Positions 34,770 through 44,474 of a stretch of DNA of 64,000 bases are shown here, piece after piece. Positions within the stretch are counted from its first letter, which is position 1. Each line of letters begins with the position of its first letter. The position numbers and the translations under genes were made by a program. The stretch is from assembly GCF_021190915.1 (NCBI RefSeq), contig NZ_JAIOAP010000002.1, forward strand, positions 186,001 through 250,000. Direction: 5' to 3'. Below the pieces are notes generated by a model. It worked only from the letters and a program-made list of their open reading frames with translations. It searched no databases and was not told the origin of the DNA. The DNA comes from Cohnella silvisoli (lineage in GTDB: Bacteria > Bacillota > Bacilli > Paenibacillales > Paenibacillaceae).

Positions 34770-36272
34770 TTAAAATAATTTCAACTGCTGCTTAATGCCA
34801 GTTGCAATAGCTTGGGCGACCCGATTCTGAAAATCGTCCGTCCATAATTTAGGATCATCGATCTTGCTCGACAAGTATCCTGATTCAAGCAATACCGCGG
34901 GCATCTTTGTTTCCCTGGTGACTGCGAGGCTCTTCTGGCGTACGCCGTTATCCTTAAGCCCTGTCGCTTGAATAAGCAGAGAATGCATTAGGGTAGCGAA
35001 CTCTTTGCTATCGGCGCGAGTGTAATAGGTTTCCGTTCCGTTGGTCGCCGACGTATAGCTATTGGCGTGTACCGATACGAACAAATCCGCAGCAAGAGAA
35101 TTCGCTAGATTATATCGATCGGCAAGGGTCGGATAAGTATCCCCTTGACGGGTAAGCACGAGCTTTATCCGCTCATCCGTAGCTAGCAAGGCTTGTACCT
35201 TCAGTACGACGGAGATATTGTAATCCTTCTCCCACTTGCCGCTTATGCTCGGGGCTCCCGGATCCGAACCTCCATGTCCAGCATCCAGAACGACCGTAAA
35301 TAACGACTTATCGGGCGTTGGCTGTTTTAACGCGATTCTCAGTTCACCCGTGCCCGGATCGTTCAGTAGCTCATATCCCCACGTTTGATTCAAGTCGAGC
35401 ACAACGCGCGGCGATTTCGTTACGTCTCCGAAAAGCGAATACCGAATCGACTGCAATGCGGGATGACCTGTTACTTCCAGCTTCCCTTGCGTCCCTTTGA
35501 CGAAATCGGTTACCGGCGTGAAATCCGTGGCATATTGCGCATTCGGCAAATCAATGACGAGACGTTTCGGATTGTCCAGTGGGGTGACCGTAGGTACCGT
35601 CAAGCCATCGTACTTTACGACAACCGTATCCGTCTCATAACGAACCTCATGAATATTGCCCGTTATTACGGGAGTTACAGGTGGTGTAACCGGATCCGTA
35701 GGAGTTGTCGGTTCAGGAGGCACAACCGTGCCGGGATCCTTCCCGCCTCCGTCGGTATTGTTCGGATCATCGACATTGCCGATCGGGCCTTCTGTCGGAG
35801 GTTCGGTATCCGTCGTATCATCCGGGTTCGGACTGCTGGAAGAATAAAGAAAGGCCGATTTGCTTTGGTTATCCCAGAATACTTGTACATCGAGGGATTC
35901 ACTGAGAAATCTGAGCGGTATAAGTATGTTGTTGGATATTGATGTTGGCGGCATAATCATCTTCTTAGGTTCGTTATCGAGGTACGCAGTCGGTTTATTT
36001 AACGTCATGACAAGCTGCTTAGAACCACTCGATACTTTAACCTGTTTTTTCTTATTGTCGTAATCGACCTTGTATCCCAGACTTGCTGTCGCGATCCGAA
36101 CGGGAATCATGACAGTCTTGTCCATGACGATCGGGGCAACTTGAGGCTGCAAGGTTTTGCCGTCCAAGATGAGCTTAGGCGTTAATACTTCCGACTTAGC
36201 GGCGTGAACGATGCCCGCGCTCAGGAACAGCATGACGGAGACGACGAACAACAAGGACAACCACTTCTTCAT
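34770..36272 (-). CDS. Secreted N-acetylmuramoyl-L-alanine amidase (CuAO-N, AMIN, Amidase_3)
   Basis: A 500-residue cell-wall hydrolase that cuts the bond between muramic acid and the stem peptide. A signal peptide (1-24, ending VHAAKS) is followed by a copper-amine-oxidase N-terminal-like domain (about 30-145; MDKTVMIPVRIATASLGYKV), a Pro/Thr/Asp-rich linker, an AMIN domain (about 205-310) that targets the envelope, and Amidase_3 (325-498). Amidase_3 has zinc-site motifs VVLDAGHGGSDPGA and LFVSVHANSYT and an acidic VLLESGYLSS. GAGGTGA precedes the ATG. The same layout is common in Paenibacillus. Confidence 0.92.
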   Translation of the reverse strand: MKKWLSLLFVVSVMLFLSAGIVHAAKSEVLTPKLILDGKTLQPQVAPIVMDKTVMIPVRIATASLGYKVDYDNKKKQVKVSSGSKQLVMTLNKPTAYLDNEPKKMIMPPTSISNNILIPLRFLSESLDVQVFWDNQSKSAFLYSSSSPNPDDTTDTEPPTEGPIGNVDDPNNTDGGGKDPGTVVPPEPTTPTDPVTPPVTPVITGNIHEVRYETDTVVVKYDGLTVPTVTPLDNPKRLVIDLPNAQYATDFTPVTDFVKGTQGKLEVTGHPALQSIRYSLFGDVTKSPRVVLDLNQTWGYELLNDPGTGELRIALKQPTPDKSLFTVVLDAGHGGSDPGAPSISGKWEKDYNISVVLKVQALLATDERIKLVLTRQGDTYPTLADRYNLANSLAADLFVSVHANSYTSATNGTETYYTRADSKEFATLMHSLLIQATGLKDNGVRQKSLAVTRETKMPAVLLESGYLSSKIDDPKLWTDDFQNRVAQAIATGIKQQLKLF

Positions 36273-36393
36273 GCTTCACCTCGATGTAAAAAAGATTTTG
36301 CCGACAACGCCGGATTATGTAATTTGCTAGCGGCTTGTCCACGTATCATTAGACGGGATTTTACATGAAAAGTTGCGAAATAGAGGAAAAAAA

Positions 36394-36434
36394 GACCCAT
36401 AGTCCCGAATTTTGCCGATTCGGGGACAATGGGT
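36394..36434 (-). terminator. Terminator of leuCD
   Basis: GACCCATAGTCCCGAAT (36394-36410) pairs with ATTCGGGGACAATGGGTC (36418-36434), followed on the minus strand by TTTTTTCC. Its place 40 bases past the leuD stop fits an operon end. Confidence 0.88.
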
Positions 36435-36474
36435 CCTTATTTCTGCCTTTTTCAACTATGCAATAGACTCGTTA

Positions 36475-37080
36475 TTACGCACTAACTCCAGCAGCAGCAC
36501 GTTTCGCTTCATAGGCGGTAATCGCGGCTTCATGCTTAAGCGTGAGTCCGATATCGTCCAACCCTTGAAGCAAAAACTGACGGCGATGCTCGTCTAACTC
36601 GAACGGAATGCTTAAGCCAGCATCATCGGAAAGAACTTTATTTTCCAAATCGACCTTAAGCGTATATCCTTCTTTCGCATTCGTGCGTTCAAATAAGTCG
36701 TCCACTTGCTCTTCGCTGAGCTTGATCGGCAAAATGCCGTTCTTAAAGCAGTTGTTGTAGAAAATATCCGCGAACGAAGGAGCGATAATGCAACGGAAGC
36801 CGTAGTCCAGAATTGCCCAAGGAGCATGCTCGCGTGAGGAGCCACAGCCGAAGTTCGCGCGGGAAAGCAAGACGGAAGCGCCTTGATAACGCGGCTTGTT
36901 CAGGTTGAAGTCGGGAATAACGTTCCCTTGCTCGTCCCATCTCCATTCGAAGAATAGATACTGGCCGAACCCGCTCCGCTCGATTCTTTTCAGAAATTGC
37001 TTAGGAATAATAGCATCCGTATCTACGTTAACCCGGTCAACCGGGGCGACAAGACCATTTAACTGTACAAAAGGTTCCAT
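36475..37080 (-). CDS. leuD: 3-isopropylmalate dehydratase small subunit
   Basis: A 201-residue LeuD that joins LeuC to isomerise 2-isopropylmalate to 3-isopropylmalate in leucine synthesis. The swivel domain shows [13 protein letters not shown] near the start and [14 protein letters not shown], the substrate-recognising loop. The start MEPFVQ at 37078-37080 has AGGAGG 7 bases upstream; an in-frame extension further upstream overlaps leuC and is rejected. It lies 14 bases after leuC. Confidence 0.96.
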   Translation of the reverse strand: MEPFVQLNGLVAPVDRVNVDTDAIIPKQFLKRIERSGFGQYLFFEWRWDEQGNVIPDFNLNKPRYQGASVLLSRANFGCGSSREHAPWAILDYGFRCIIAPSFADIFYNNCFKNGILPIKLSEEQVDDLFERTNAKEGYTLKVDLENKVLSDDAGLSIPFELDEHRRQFLLQGLDDIGLTLKHEAAITAYEAKRAAAGVSA

Positions 37081-37094
37081 TGATTTTCCTCCTC

Positions 37095-38516
37095 TTACGC
37101 CTTCACTTCGGACTTGAATTCCCATGTGCGAACATCGACGAAACGGCCTTGAACCGCCGCTGCCGCTGCCATTTCCGGCGACACGAGATGCGTGCGTCCA
37201 CCGCGGCCTTGACGGCCTTCAAAGTTGCGGTTCGATGTGGATGCGCAGCGTTGGCCCGGCTTAAGAACGTCGGGGTTCATCGCCAAACACATGCTGCAGC
37301 CTGCGTCGCGCCATTCGAATCCCGCTTCCGTAAACACTTTGTCTAGGCCTTCTTTTTCCGCCTGGATTTTAACGCGTCCGGAGCCCGGAACGACGATAGC
37401 CGTAACGTTAGGGCTGACTTTATGACCGCGGGCAACGGAAGCCGCCGCTCTCAAATCCTCGATGCGGCCATTCGTACACGAACCGATAAATACATAGTCG
37501 ATCGTAATGTCCGTCATTGGCGTGCCTGGTTTAAGATCCATATACTCTAGCGCGCTGGCCGCCGCTTTGCGCTCGTTTTCCGTAGGAAGATTTTCCGGTA
37601 CGGGGACGGATGAAGTAATGCCTGTTCCCATTCCCGGGCTTGTGCCCCAAGTGACTTGCGGGATGAGGGAATCCACGTCGAAGTCGATAACCGAATCGTA
37701 TTCGGCGCCTTCGTCCGTGCACAATGCTTTCCACTGCTCAACGGCTGCGTCGAACGCAGCACCCTGAGGAGCATACTCGCGGCCGCGCAAGTAATCGAAG
37801 GTCGTCAGGTCCGGCGCGATCAATCCCGCGCGAGCGCCCGCTTCGATGGACATGTTGCAGACGGTCATCCGCTCTTCCATCGTGAGCGCGCGAATCGCTT
37901 CTCCCGTGTACTCCATAACGTAACCTGTTCCGAAATCCGTGCCGTACTTAGCGATCAAACCGAGAATCATGTCTTTAGCCGTAATGCCCGGTTGGCGTTT
38001 GCCGTTGAAGCGAATAACCATCGTCTTCGCTTTCGATTGCTGCAAGCATTGCGTCGCGAGCACGTGCTCGACCTCGCTCGTTCCGATTCCGAAAGCCAAA
38101 GCTCCGAAAGCGCCGTGCGTGGAAGTGTGGCTGTCGCCGCAAACGATCGTTTTGCCCGGGTGCGTTAAGCCTAGCTCCGGTCCCATGACGTGTACGACGC
38201 CTTGGTCGATCGTGTTCAAATCGTACAGCTTCACGCCGAATTCCTGGCAGTTGGTCGTTAGCGTATCAACCTGCTGCTTGGAGATCGGATCGGAAATGTT
38301 GAAGCGGTCTTTCGTAGGAACGTTGTGATCCATCGTTGCGAATGTCAGGTCGGGACGTCTTACTTTACGTCCGGACAAGCGCAAGCCTTCGAATGCTTGC
38401 GGTGAAGTTACTTCATGCACCAGGTGCAGGTCGATGTAAAGGATGCTTGGCTTTCCCTCTTCAGCGACGATGACGTGGTTGTTCCAAATTTTCTCGAACA
38501 TCGTTTGTTTACTCAT
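37095..38516 (-). CDS. leuC: 3-isopropylmalate dehydratase large subunit
   Basis: A 473-residue LeuC, the aconitase-like subunit that holds a 4Fe-4S cluster. Cluster cysteines appear in [13 protein letters not shown] and in [10 protein letters not shown], and the substrate loop [11 protein letters not shown] is present. The start MSKQT at 38514-38516 fits GAGGTGA 8 bases upstream. It is divergent from a LysR regulator. leuA and leuB are not in this window. Confidence 0.96.
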   Translation of the reverse strand: MSKQTMFEKIWNNHVIVAEEGKPSILYIDLHLVHEVTSPQAFEGLRLSGRKVRRPDLTFATMDHNVPTKDRFNISDPISKQQVDTLTTNCQEFGVKLYDLNTIDQGVVHVMGPELGLTHPGKTIVCGDSHTSTHGAFGALAFGIGTSEVEHVLATQCLQQSKAKTMVIRFNGKRQPGITAKDMILGLIAKYGTDFGTGYVMEYTGEAIRALTMEERMTVCNMSIEAGARAGLIAPDLTTFDYLRGREYAPQGAAFDAAVEQWKALCTDEGAEYDSVIDFDVDSLIPQVTWGTSPGMGTGITSSVPVPENLPTENERKAAASALEYMDLKPGTPMTDITIDYVFIGSCTNGRIEDLRAAASVARGHKVSPNVTAIVVPGSGRVKIQAEKEGLDKVFTEAGFEWRDAGCSMCLAMNPDVLKPGQRCASTSNRNFEGRQGRGGRTHLVSPEMAAAAAVQGRFVDVRTWEFKSEVKA

Positions 38517-38585
38517 GTCTCTGTTCACCTCGATAGGTCTTCTTTTAGCTGTCCCTATCTTAACATTTATTCTTTCATTGTTCCA

Positions 38586-38598
38586 AGATATAATATCT
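38586..38598. promoter_or_regulatory. AT-rich palindrome between leuC and the LysR gene
   Basis: AGATATAATATCT is a perfect 13-base dyad. It contains the TATAAT (38589-38594) that probably serves the LysR gene and lies just upstream of a weak leuC -35 (TTGGAA on the minus strand). This is where a LysR regulator usually binds to control both itself and its target. Confidence 0.5.
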
Positions 38599-38642
38599 AT
38601 AAGGTTAATAGTTCCAGACTATGAGGAAGAGGTGTAAAACTT

Positions 38643-39548
38643 ATGGAATTTCGCCAGCTTCTATATACGATTCAAATCGCAACGGAACGCAATTTCTCCC
38701 GTGCCGCCGAGAAACTGCACATTGCTCAGCCGTCGCTCAGCCAACAATTATCCAAACTTGAGAAGGAATTAGGCGTACTCCTGTTCAAGAGAAGCACGAA
38801 TTCGGTAGAGCTCACTTACGCAGGATCCGTCTTCGTAGAAAAAGCGCAGCAGATCGTCGATATGACGGATCAATTGCGGCGCGAGATGGAGGATATCGCA
38901 GATATGCGCAAAGGCCGTCTGGTCGTCGGCAGCTTGCCGATGACGGGATCCCATGTGTTGCCGCACGTACTGCCCGCCTTTCGCGAAGCTTATCCGAATA
39001 TTGAAATCGTCCTCATCGAAGAATCGACTAAGCGATTGGAGCAGTTGACCGCAAGCGGCGGAACGGACGTCAGCTTGCTGTCGCTGCCGCTCGTCGAGCC
39101 AACGCTCGCTTATTTGCCGGTGATCGAAGAAGAAATATGCCTAGCCGTTCCTCCCGATCACCCGCTCGCCGCACCCGAATATAAAAATGCGGTCATCCCC
39201 ATCTCTGGACTGAAAGATGAACCGTTCGTGATGTTGAAGAAAGGACAGGGCTTTAGAGCCATCGCGCATGATCTGTGCCAATCCGCCGGGTTCGAGCCGC
39301 GGGTCGTATTCGAGAGCGGGAATATTGAGACGGTCCAATCGCTTGTCGCCGCCGGTATGGGCATTGCCTTCTTGCCGAAGATGGTAACCCGCAACGATTG
39401 GCAAGTTCGCGCCCCCGTTTATTTGACGCTTGAAGGGAAGCCGACCCGAACGCTCGTTATCGCCTATCGTAAAGGACGTTATCTGTCTAACGCAGCAGAA
39501 GCTTTTATTTCTACTTTCCGTGAAACCGTCGCCCATTTAAGCAAATAA
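38643..39548 (+). CDS. LysR-family regulator divergent from leuCD
   Basis: A 301-residue LysR-type transcription factor. The helix-turn-helix is at residues 15-50 (NFSRAAEKLHIAQPSLSQQL), followed by a linker helix and a periplasmic-binding-like effector domain (GSLPMTGSHVLPHVLPAF; PDHPLA). The fold resembles CcpC and other citrate or branched-acid sensors, but the ligand is unknown. Because it is divergent from leuC and its palindrome overlaps both promoters, control of leuCD is likely. GAAGAGGTG precedes the ATG. It converges with mtnU, 7 bases apart. Confidence 0.9.
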   Translation: MEFRQLLYTIQIATERNFSRAAEKLHIAQPSLSQQLSKLEKELGVLLFKRSTNSVELTYAGSVFVEKAQQIVDMTDQLRREMEDIADMRKGRLVVGSLPMTGSHVLPHVLPAFREAYPNIEIVLIEESTKRLEQLTASGGTDVSLLSLPLVEPTLAYLPVIEEEICLAVPPDHPLAAPEYKNAVIPISGLKDEPFVMLKKGQGFRAIAHDLCQSAGFEPRVVFESGNIETVQSLVAAGMGIAFLPKMVTRNDWQVRAPVYLTLEGKPTRTLVIAYRKGRYLSNAAEAFISTFRETVAHLSK

Positions 39549-39555
39549 TCGCAAT

Positions 39556-40353
39556 TTATTCGTATATCGTCGGCCTGCGATCCGCGAAGACGGGAATGCG
39601 GCCTCTCACTTCGTCGACTAAAGCAAGGTCGATTTCGGCAGAGAGGATCGCTTCCTCTTCCCCTGCTTCGGCCACAACCTCTCCCCACGGGTTAATTACC
39701 ATCGAATGGCCGAAGAAGCTGGTTCCTCCGCTGTCGCCGACCGTGTTGCACGAGACGACGAACATTTGGTTCTCGATCGCGCGGGCTTGCAGCAGCGTCC
39801 GCCAATGATGGAGACGGGGATGCGGCCATTCGGCGGGCACGAACAAAATTTTGGCGCCATCAAGCGCCAGCTTGCGGGCTAGCTCCGGGAAACGGATGTC
39901 ATAGCAGATCATGACTGCCGCCGGTATTCCATTGAGGTCAAACGATCCGAGTCGATCGCCCGCTTGCAAGTGCAAATGCTCGTTCATAAGCTGAAAAAGA
40001 TGGATTTTGCTGTATTCGCTGACTTCGGCGCCGTCCCGATCAAAGACGTGAACGGTATTCGTTACCGTTTCTCCGCGCAGCTGCGCGATTGAGCCCGCTA
40101 ACACGCCAATGCCGTGTTTCCTGCAAAAGGCAGAAATCACTTCCTTAGTTCGCAATCCGTCCGGATCGGCTAAGGAATGGATTTCCGGTAAGGCGTATCC
40201 CGTGTTCCACATTTCCGGAAAAACGATTAAATCGGGTTTAGGCGATTGAGCCGCAGCTTCCTCCAAACGCGCTTCGATTTTCGCGAAATTGGCTTCAGGT
40301 TTGCCCGCCTCTATATTCATCTGTATCAGTGCGAGACGCAAAGGGGTTGCCAT
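39556..40353 (-). CDS. mtnU: Nitrilase-family omega-amidase of methionine salvage
   Basis: A 265-residue carbon-nitrogen hydrolase. The catalytic triad is visible: Glu in FPEMWNTGY, Lys in EYSKIHLF, and Cys in MICYDIRFPE. In Bacillus the matching gene, ykrU/mtnU, lies beside the mtnE aminotransferase and is proposed to hydrolyse the alpha-ketoglutaramate that glutamine-dependent transamination makes. Here it is divergent from mtnE, which supports that role. AGGAG precedes the ATG. General nitrilase activity on other amides cannot be excluded. Confidence 0.85.
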   Translation of the reverse strand: MATPLRLALIQMNIEAGKPEANFAKIEARLEEAAAQSPKPDLIVFPEMWNTGYALPEIHSLADPDGLRTKEVISAFCRKHGIGVLAGSIAQLRGETVTNTVHVFDRDGAEVSEYSKIHLFQLMNEHLHLQAGDRLGSFDLNGIPAAVMICYDIRFPELARKLALDGAKILFVPAEWPHPRLHHWRTLLQARAIENQMFVVSCNTVGDSGGTSFFGHSMVINPWGEVVAEAGEEEAILSAEIDLALVDEVRGRIPVFADRRPTIYE

Positions 40354-40557
40354 AACAATCCACTCCTACGATTTATGTGTTTCTATGGTAATCATGGTAC
40401 TCCATCAACCGCTGCACATCAACATTAGCCTTATTTTTCACAATTCCGACCCAATAACCCCGAATTTTCGTGAATCGTCCGTTTCATCCGTTGCCGAGTC
40501 CGATTCAATATGCTACATTCATCCTATCCTACGTATGACGGAGCGTGACGATTTAGC

Positions 40558-41733
40558 ATGTCCTTTACCATTACTCCCGCCAAACGGCTTCAAACGTTAC
40601 CCGAACAATTTTTCGCCGCATTAGTCGCCAAAGCGAACGCTCGCGCCGCTACAGGCCGCGATGTCATTAACTTAGGCCAAGGAAATCCCGATTTGCCGAC
40701 GCCTTCCTCGATTGTCGAGCGGATGAAGAGTGCCGCTGAAAACCCTAAATACCACAAATATCCGCCTTTTCGCGGATTTCCTTTCTTGAAAGAAGCCGCC
40801 GCCCGGCGTTATAAGGAAGATTACGGCGTAGATCTGAACCCGGAAACGGAGGTAGCCGTCCTGTTCGGCGGCAAGTCCGGGCTAATCGAAATTAGCCAAT
40901 GCTTGCTGAACCCCGGCGATGTATGTCTTGTTCCGAATCCGGGCTATCCCGATTATTGGTCCGGCGTCGCGCTTGCCGGAGCGGAAATGGCGTTCATGCC
41001 GCTTAAGGAAAAGAACGATTTTCTTCCGGATTACGCGTCTTTGACGCCGGAAGAGCTCAATCGGGCTAAGCTTATGTTTCTCAACTACCCGAACAATCCC
41101 ACTTCCGCAACGGCGACACCGGAATTCTATGAACAGACGGTTGCTTTGGCGAAGAAAAACGGAATTGTCGTCGCCAGCGATTTCGCTTACGGAGCCATCG
41201 GTTTTGACGGCAAACGTCCGATCAGCTTTCTGGAAACCCCGGGCGCCAAAGAAGTAGGCGTCGAGTTCTATACGCTGTCCAAAACCTACAATATGGCCGG
41301 ATGGCGCGTCGGATTCGCGTTAGGAAACCCTGAGATTATCGAGTTGATCAATCTGATTCAAGATCATATGTACTGCAGCTTGTTCGGGGGCATACAGGAA
41401 GCGGCCGCGGAAGCCTTAACCGGTTCCCAGGCCTCTGTCCGCGAACTCGTTGCCATATACGAAAGCAGAAGGAATGCGCTTTACGACGCATTGGCCGAGA
41501 TCGGTTGGAAAGCGAAGAAACCATCAGGATCCTTTTTCTGCTGGTTGCCTGTACCCGCGGGATACACCTCCATGTCCTTTGCCGATTTACTGCTCGAGCA
41601 GGCGGACGTCGTCGTAGCTCCCGGATCCGGTTTCGGCGCCAACGGAGAAGGTTACGTTAGACTCGGCTTGCTAACGACAGAGGATCGATTGCGGGAAGTC
41701 GCCGCAAGAATAGGAAGATTAGGACTGTTCTAA
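40558..41733 (+). CDS. mtnE: Aminotransferase of methionine salvage
   Basis: A 391-residue PLP enzyme of the class I fold, similar in layout to B. subtilis YkrV. It converts 2-keto-4-methylthiobutyrate to methionine, closing the salvage pathway. Motifs include NLGQGNPDLPTP near the start, NYPNNPTSA, the Asp that holds the pyridine ring in ASDFAYG, the Schiff-base Lys in LSKTYNMAGWRVGF, and the C-terminal Arg in VRLGLL. It precedes the T-box leader. No S-box riboswitch is present in the 200 bases upstream, unlike several mtn genes of Bacillus. Confidence 0.85.
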   Translation: MSFTITPAKRLQTLPEQFFAALVAKANARAATGRDVINLGQGNPDLPTPSSIVERMKSAAENPKYHKYPPFRGFPFLKEAAARRYKEDYGVDLNPETEVAVLFGGKSGLIEISQCLLNPGDVCLVPNPGYPDYWSGVALAGAEMAFMPLKEKNDFLPDYASLTPEELNRAKLMFLNYPNNPTSATATPEFYEQTVALAKKNGIVVASDFAYGAIGFDGKRPISFLETPGAKEVGVEFYTLSKTYNMAGWRVGFALGNPEIIELINLIQDHMYCSLFGGIQEAAAEALTGSQASVRELVAIYESRRNALYDALAEIGWKAKKPSGSFFCWLPVPAGYTSMSFADLLLEQADVVVAPGSGFGANGEGYVRLGLLTTEDRLREVAARIGRLGLF

Positions 41734-41844
41734 GCGTGCCCCGACACGCCGTTCGTTCCTTTACAAGCCTTATAGCGCATGGTATTCTTAGGATAATTCG
41801 TCGCCGATCGGAATTCGGCGCAGCCATATGAACGCATTGAAGGG

Positions 41845-42068
41845 AAACGAAGCGGATCCGGACACGACCAGAGAGTAAATTTCCAGGCTGAGAAAATTTA
41901 CCTTGTCCCCCGTCTCCCCCATCCCCGAGCGGACGGCGATGAGCCGTACAGTGCCTGCTGTTATCAGGCTCTTAAGAGGACGGATGCCTCTACCATTAAG
42001 GCGCCGTCAATGAAGGTGGTACCGCGGAAGTTATACTTTCGTCCTTTGCGAGGGCGAAAGTTTTTTTT
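41845..42068 (+). promoter_or_regulatory. T-box leader of the proBAC genes (probable tRNA-Pro sensor)
   Basis: The conserved T-box core AAGGTGGTACCGCGG is at 42013-42027, followed by the terminator ACTTTCG/CGAAAGT (42035-42061) and a run of eight T (42061-42068). Stem I features appear upstream: AGAGAG then a TAAATTT hairpin with the GGCTGAGA loop (41870-41900), and a GGACA/TGTCC helix (41860-41864, 41904-41908). The C-rich strand just after that helix has CCC (41909-41911) followed by G, a fit for a proline specifier; I cannot prove the specifier. Uncharged tRNA-Pro would stabilise the antiterminator and let proB be read. Confidence 0.85.
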
Positions 42069-42093
42069 ATGGCTTGATAAGGGGTTGAGTTCT

Positions 42094-43221
42094 ATGGGTA
42101 AACGCATCGTAGTTAAGATTGGAAGCAGCTCTATCGCTTCGGAAGAAGGAGGCCTTAACCGGCAAAACGTTCGTTTTTTCGCCGATGAAATCGCCTCGTT
42201 GCACGCCTTGGGTTATCAGGTGCTTCTCGTTACTTCGGGAGCGATCGCAACCGGCTTTCGCCGCCTTGGCTACACGACTAGGCCAAAGCTCGTGCATGAG
42301 AAACAAGCAGCGGCTGCCGTCGGTCAGGCCTTATTAATGGAAGCCTACCAGGAAGCTTTTGCGAACCATGAAGTCGCGATCGCACAGCTATTGCTGACTC
42401 GTCCAGATTTCAGCAATCGCAGCCGAGCGCAAAATGCGCAACGTACGATTGATGAGTTGCTGAAGCAGCGCGCGGTTCCAATTATTAACGAGAACGATAC
42501 CGTCGCCGTCGACGAGATCAAATTCGGCGACAATGACTCCTTATCCGCGTTAGTCGCCAACCTGGTTAAAGCGGACGGTCTGTATATTCTGACCGACATG
42601 GACGGCGTCTACACCGGCGATCCGCGCAAAGTGCCTGACGCCGTTCGCATCGAACGCGTGGAAATTCTGTCCGACGAGTTATACCGAGTTGCGGGCGGTG
42701 CCGGTTCTTCCGTCGGTACCGGGGGTATGCGATCCAAGATCGAAGCGGCGCGCATCGCCATGCAAGGCGGAGTTCCCTTATTCGTCGGCAGAGTTTCGAA
42801 AGCCGGTGATCTTCGGTCCGCTGTCGACGGAACTGGCAAAGGCACTTATTTCGCTTCCTCCCTTCATTCGATATCAGCGAAGAAGCATTGGGTCGGTTTT
42901 CTGTCCGTCCCGCAGGGTCGAATCGTTGTTGACGCAGGAGCTGAAGAAGCTTTATTAAACAAAGGACGCAGCTTGCTGCCCGCGGGCATTACAGCTGCCG
43001 AAGGCGAGTTTCACCCGGGTGACGTGGTGGAGGTCGTGAATAAGGAAGGTCGAGTATTAGGCCGCGGCGTAACTCATTACGCGGCTTGGCAAATTACGGC
43101 GGTAGCCGGTTTATCCAGCGAAGAAGCGCTGCGACGGGTGGAAGTTATCCGAGTTGAAGTCATTCATCGGGATGAATGGGTTCCATCATCCATAGTCAAG
43201 GAGGCGAGTTCACATGAGTGA
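42094..43221 (+). CDS. proB: Glutamate 5-kinase
   Basis: A 375-residue enzyme that phosphorylates glutamate, the first step of proline synthesis. The amino-acid-kinase domain covers residues 1-255, with VVKIGSSSIASEEGG, VTSGAIATG, NENDTV, and TDMDGVYTGDPR. A PUA domain is at the C-terminus (about 275-355; RGVTHYAAW). The start MGKRIVV at 42094 has AAGGGG 10 bases upstream; an upstream in-frame ATG at 42010 lies in the T-box and is rejected. It overlaps proA by 8 bases. It is first in the run after the T-box and is feedback-controlled by proline in this family. Confidence 0.95.
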   Translation: MGKRIVVKIGSSSIASEEGGLNRQNVRFFADEIASLHALGYQVLLVTSGAIATGFRRLGYTTRPKLVHEKQAAAAVGQALLMEAYQEAFANHEVAIAQLLLTRPDFSNRSRAQNAQRTIDELLKQRAVPIINENDTVAVDEIKFGDNDSLSALVANLVKADGLYILTDMDGVYTGDPRKVPDAVRIERVEILSDELYRVAGGAGSSVGTGGMRSKIEAARIAMQGGVPLFVGRVSKAGDLRSAVDGTGKGTYFASSLHSISAKKHWVGFLSVPQGRIVVDAGAEEALLNKGRSLLPAGITAAEGEFHPGDVVEVVNKEGRVLGRGVTHYAAWQITAVAGLSSEEALRRVEVIRVEVIHRDEWVPSSIVKEASSHE

Positions 43222-44461
43222 GGTTGTGACTAAAGCGAGCGCGGCCAAGGAAGCTGCCGCGGTACTGAACAGATTAACGACTGAAGAGAAGAACGAGGCG
43301 CTGCTTCTAATGGCCGATGCCCTTATCGTCGAGCAAGATCGGATCTTGGCCGCCAATGAAGAGGATCTCGTCCGCGGACGAGAGTTAGGAACCTCCTCTT
43401 CCCTTTTGGATCGTTTAAAGCTAACTCCTGCGCGCCTAGCGGATATTGCGGATGCGGTTAAACAAATCGTTGATTTGCCTGACCCTGTGGGCGATGTGCT
43501 TGAAACGATTCATCGGCCCAACGGCCTGTTTATCGAGAAAAAACGCGTACCGCTCGGAGTTATCGGCATGATCTACGAAGCAAGGCCTAACGTGACGGTC
43601 GATGCCGCGACATTGTGCTTAAAGACGGGCAACTCCGTTGTTCTGCGCGGAGGTTCTGCCGCTATCTCATCCAATCGAAGCATCGTATCCGTCTTGCGGG
43701 AAGCATTATCCCGTTCAGCCATTCCCGCGGATGCCCTGCAGTTGATCGAAGATTCGAACCGCAGCTCCGTCGATGAAATGCTCAAGCTCAATGGTTTGCT
43801 AGACGTCATCATTCCTAGAGGCGGCGCCTCTCTTATTCAAAATGTCGTGCAGAACGCGACCGTACCCGTCATCGAGACGGGCGCAGGCATTTGCCATACT
43901 TATGTTGATGATTCGGCCGATTATTCGATGGCTGAATCCATTGCTTTGAACGCCAAGGTACAGCGTCCTTCCGTTTGCAACTCCATGGAAACGCTGCTGC
44001 TTCACGAAACGTTCGCTCGGAAATACCTTAACGCAATCGCCGATAAATTCCAGGAAGCCCAAGTCGAGCTTAGAGGCAGCGGTATCGCTCGGGATATCGT
44101 CCCATGGATGAACACGGTGAGCGATGAAGATTACGCCACGGAATACAATGACTATATTTTGAACATTAAAGTAGTGAAGGATTTAGATGAAGCATTGAAC
44201 CACATCCATCGTTTCGGTACGAAGCATTCGGAATGCATAGTGACGGAAACGGACGCGCATGCCGAACGTTTCCTTCAAGAAGTCGATGCGGCGGCCGTTT
44301 ACCACAACGCCTCTACCCGCTTCACGGACGGATTCGAATTCGGCTTCGGCGCAGAAATCGGCATCAGCACGCAGAAGCTGCATGCGCGGGGTCCAATGGG
44401 GCTTCCCGCTTTAACTTCGACGAAATACCGGGTTGTCGGCTCGGGTCAAATCAGATCATAG
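43214..44461 (+). CDS. proA: Glutamate-5-semialdehyde dehydrogenase
   Basis: A 415-residue NADPH-dependent reductase that turns glutamyl 5-phosphate into the semialdehyde. The catalytic Cys is in RPSVCNSMETLLLH. The Rossmann part includes LGVIGMIYEARPNVT and LKTGNSVVLRGG. It overlaps proB by 8 bases and has GGAGGCGAG in front of the ATG. proC begins 13 bases after its stop codon, with its ribosome binding site touching that stop. Confidence 0.96.
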   Translation: MSEVVTKASAAKEAAAVLNRLTTEEKNEALLLMADALIVEQDRILAANEEDLVRGRELGTSSSLLDRLKLTPARLADIADAVKQIVDLPDPVGDVLETIHRPNGLFIEKKRVPLGVIGMIYEARPNVTVDAATLCLKTGNSVVLRGGSAAISSNRSIVSVLREALSRSAIPADALQLIEDSNRSSVDEMLKLNGLLDVIIPRGGASLIQNVVQNATVPVIETGAGICHTYVDDSADYSMAESIALNAKVQRPSVCNSMETLLLHETFARKYLNAIADKFQEAQVELRGSGIARDIVPWMNTVSDEDYATEYNDYILNIKVVKDLDEALNHIHRFGTKHSECIVTETDAHAERFLQEVDAAAVYHNASTRFTDGFEFGFGAEIGISTQKLHARGPMGLPALTSTKYRVVGSGQIRS

Positions 44462-44474
44462 GAGCGTGCAACGC

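Noticed and set aside
35385-35942. Antisense open frame of 185 codons in the amidase gene
   Set aside because: It is Arg/Ile-rich nonsense opposite the AMIN domain and the linker.
42010-42093. Upstream start for proB giving 28 extra residues
   Set aside because: That segment is the T-box core and terminator; the ATG at 42094 has a ribosome binding site.
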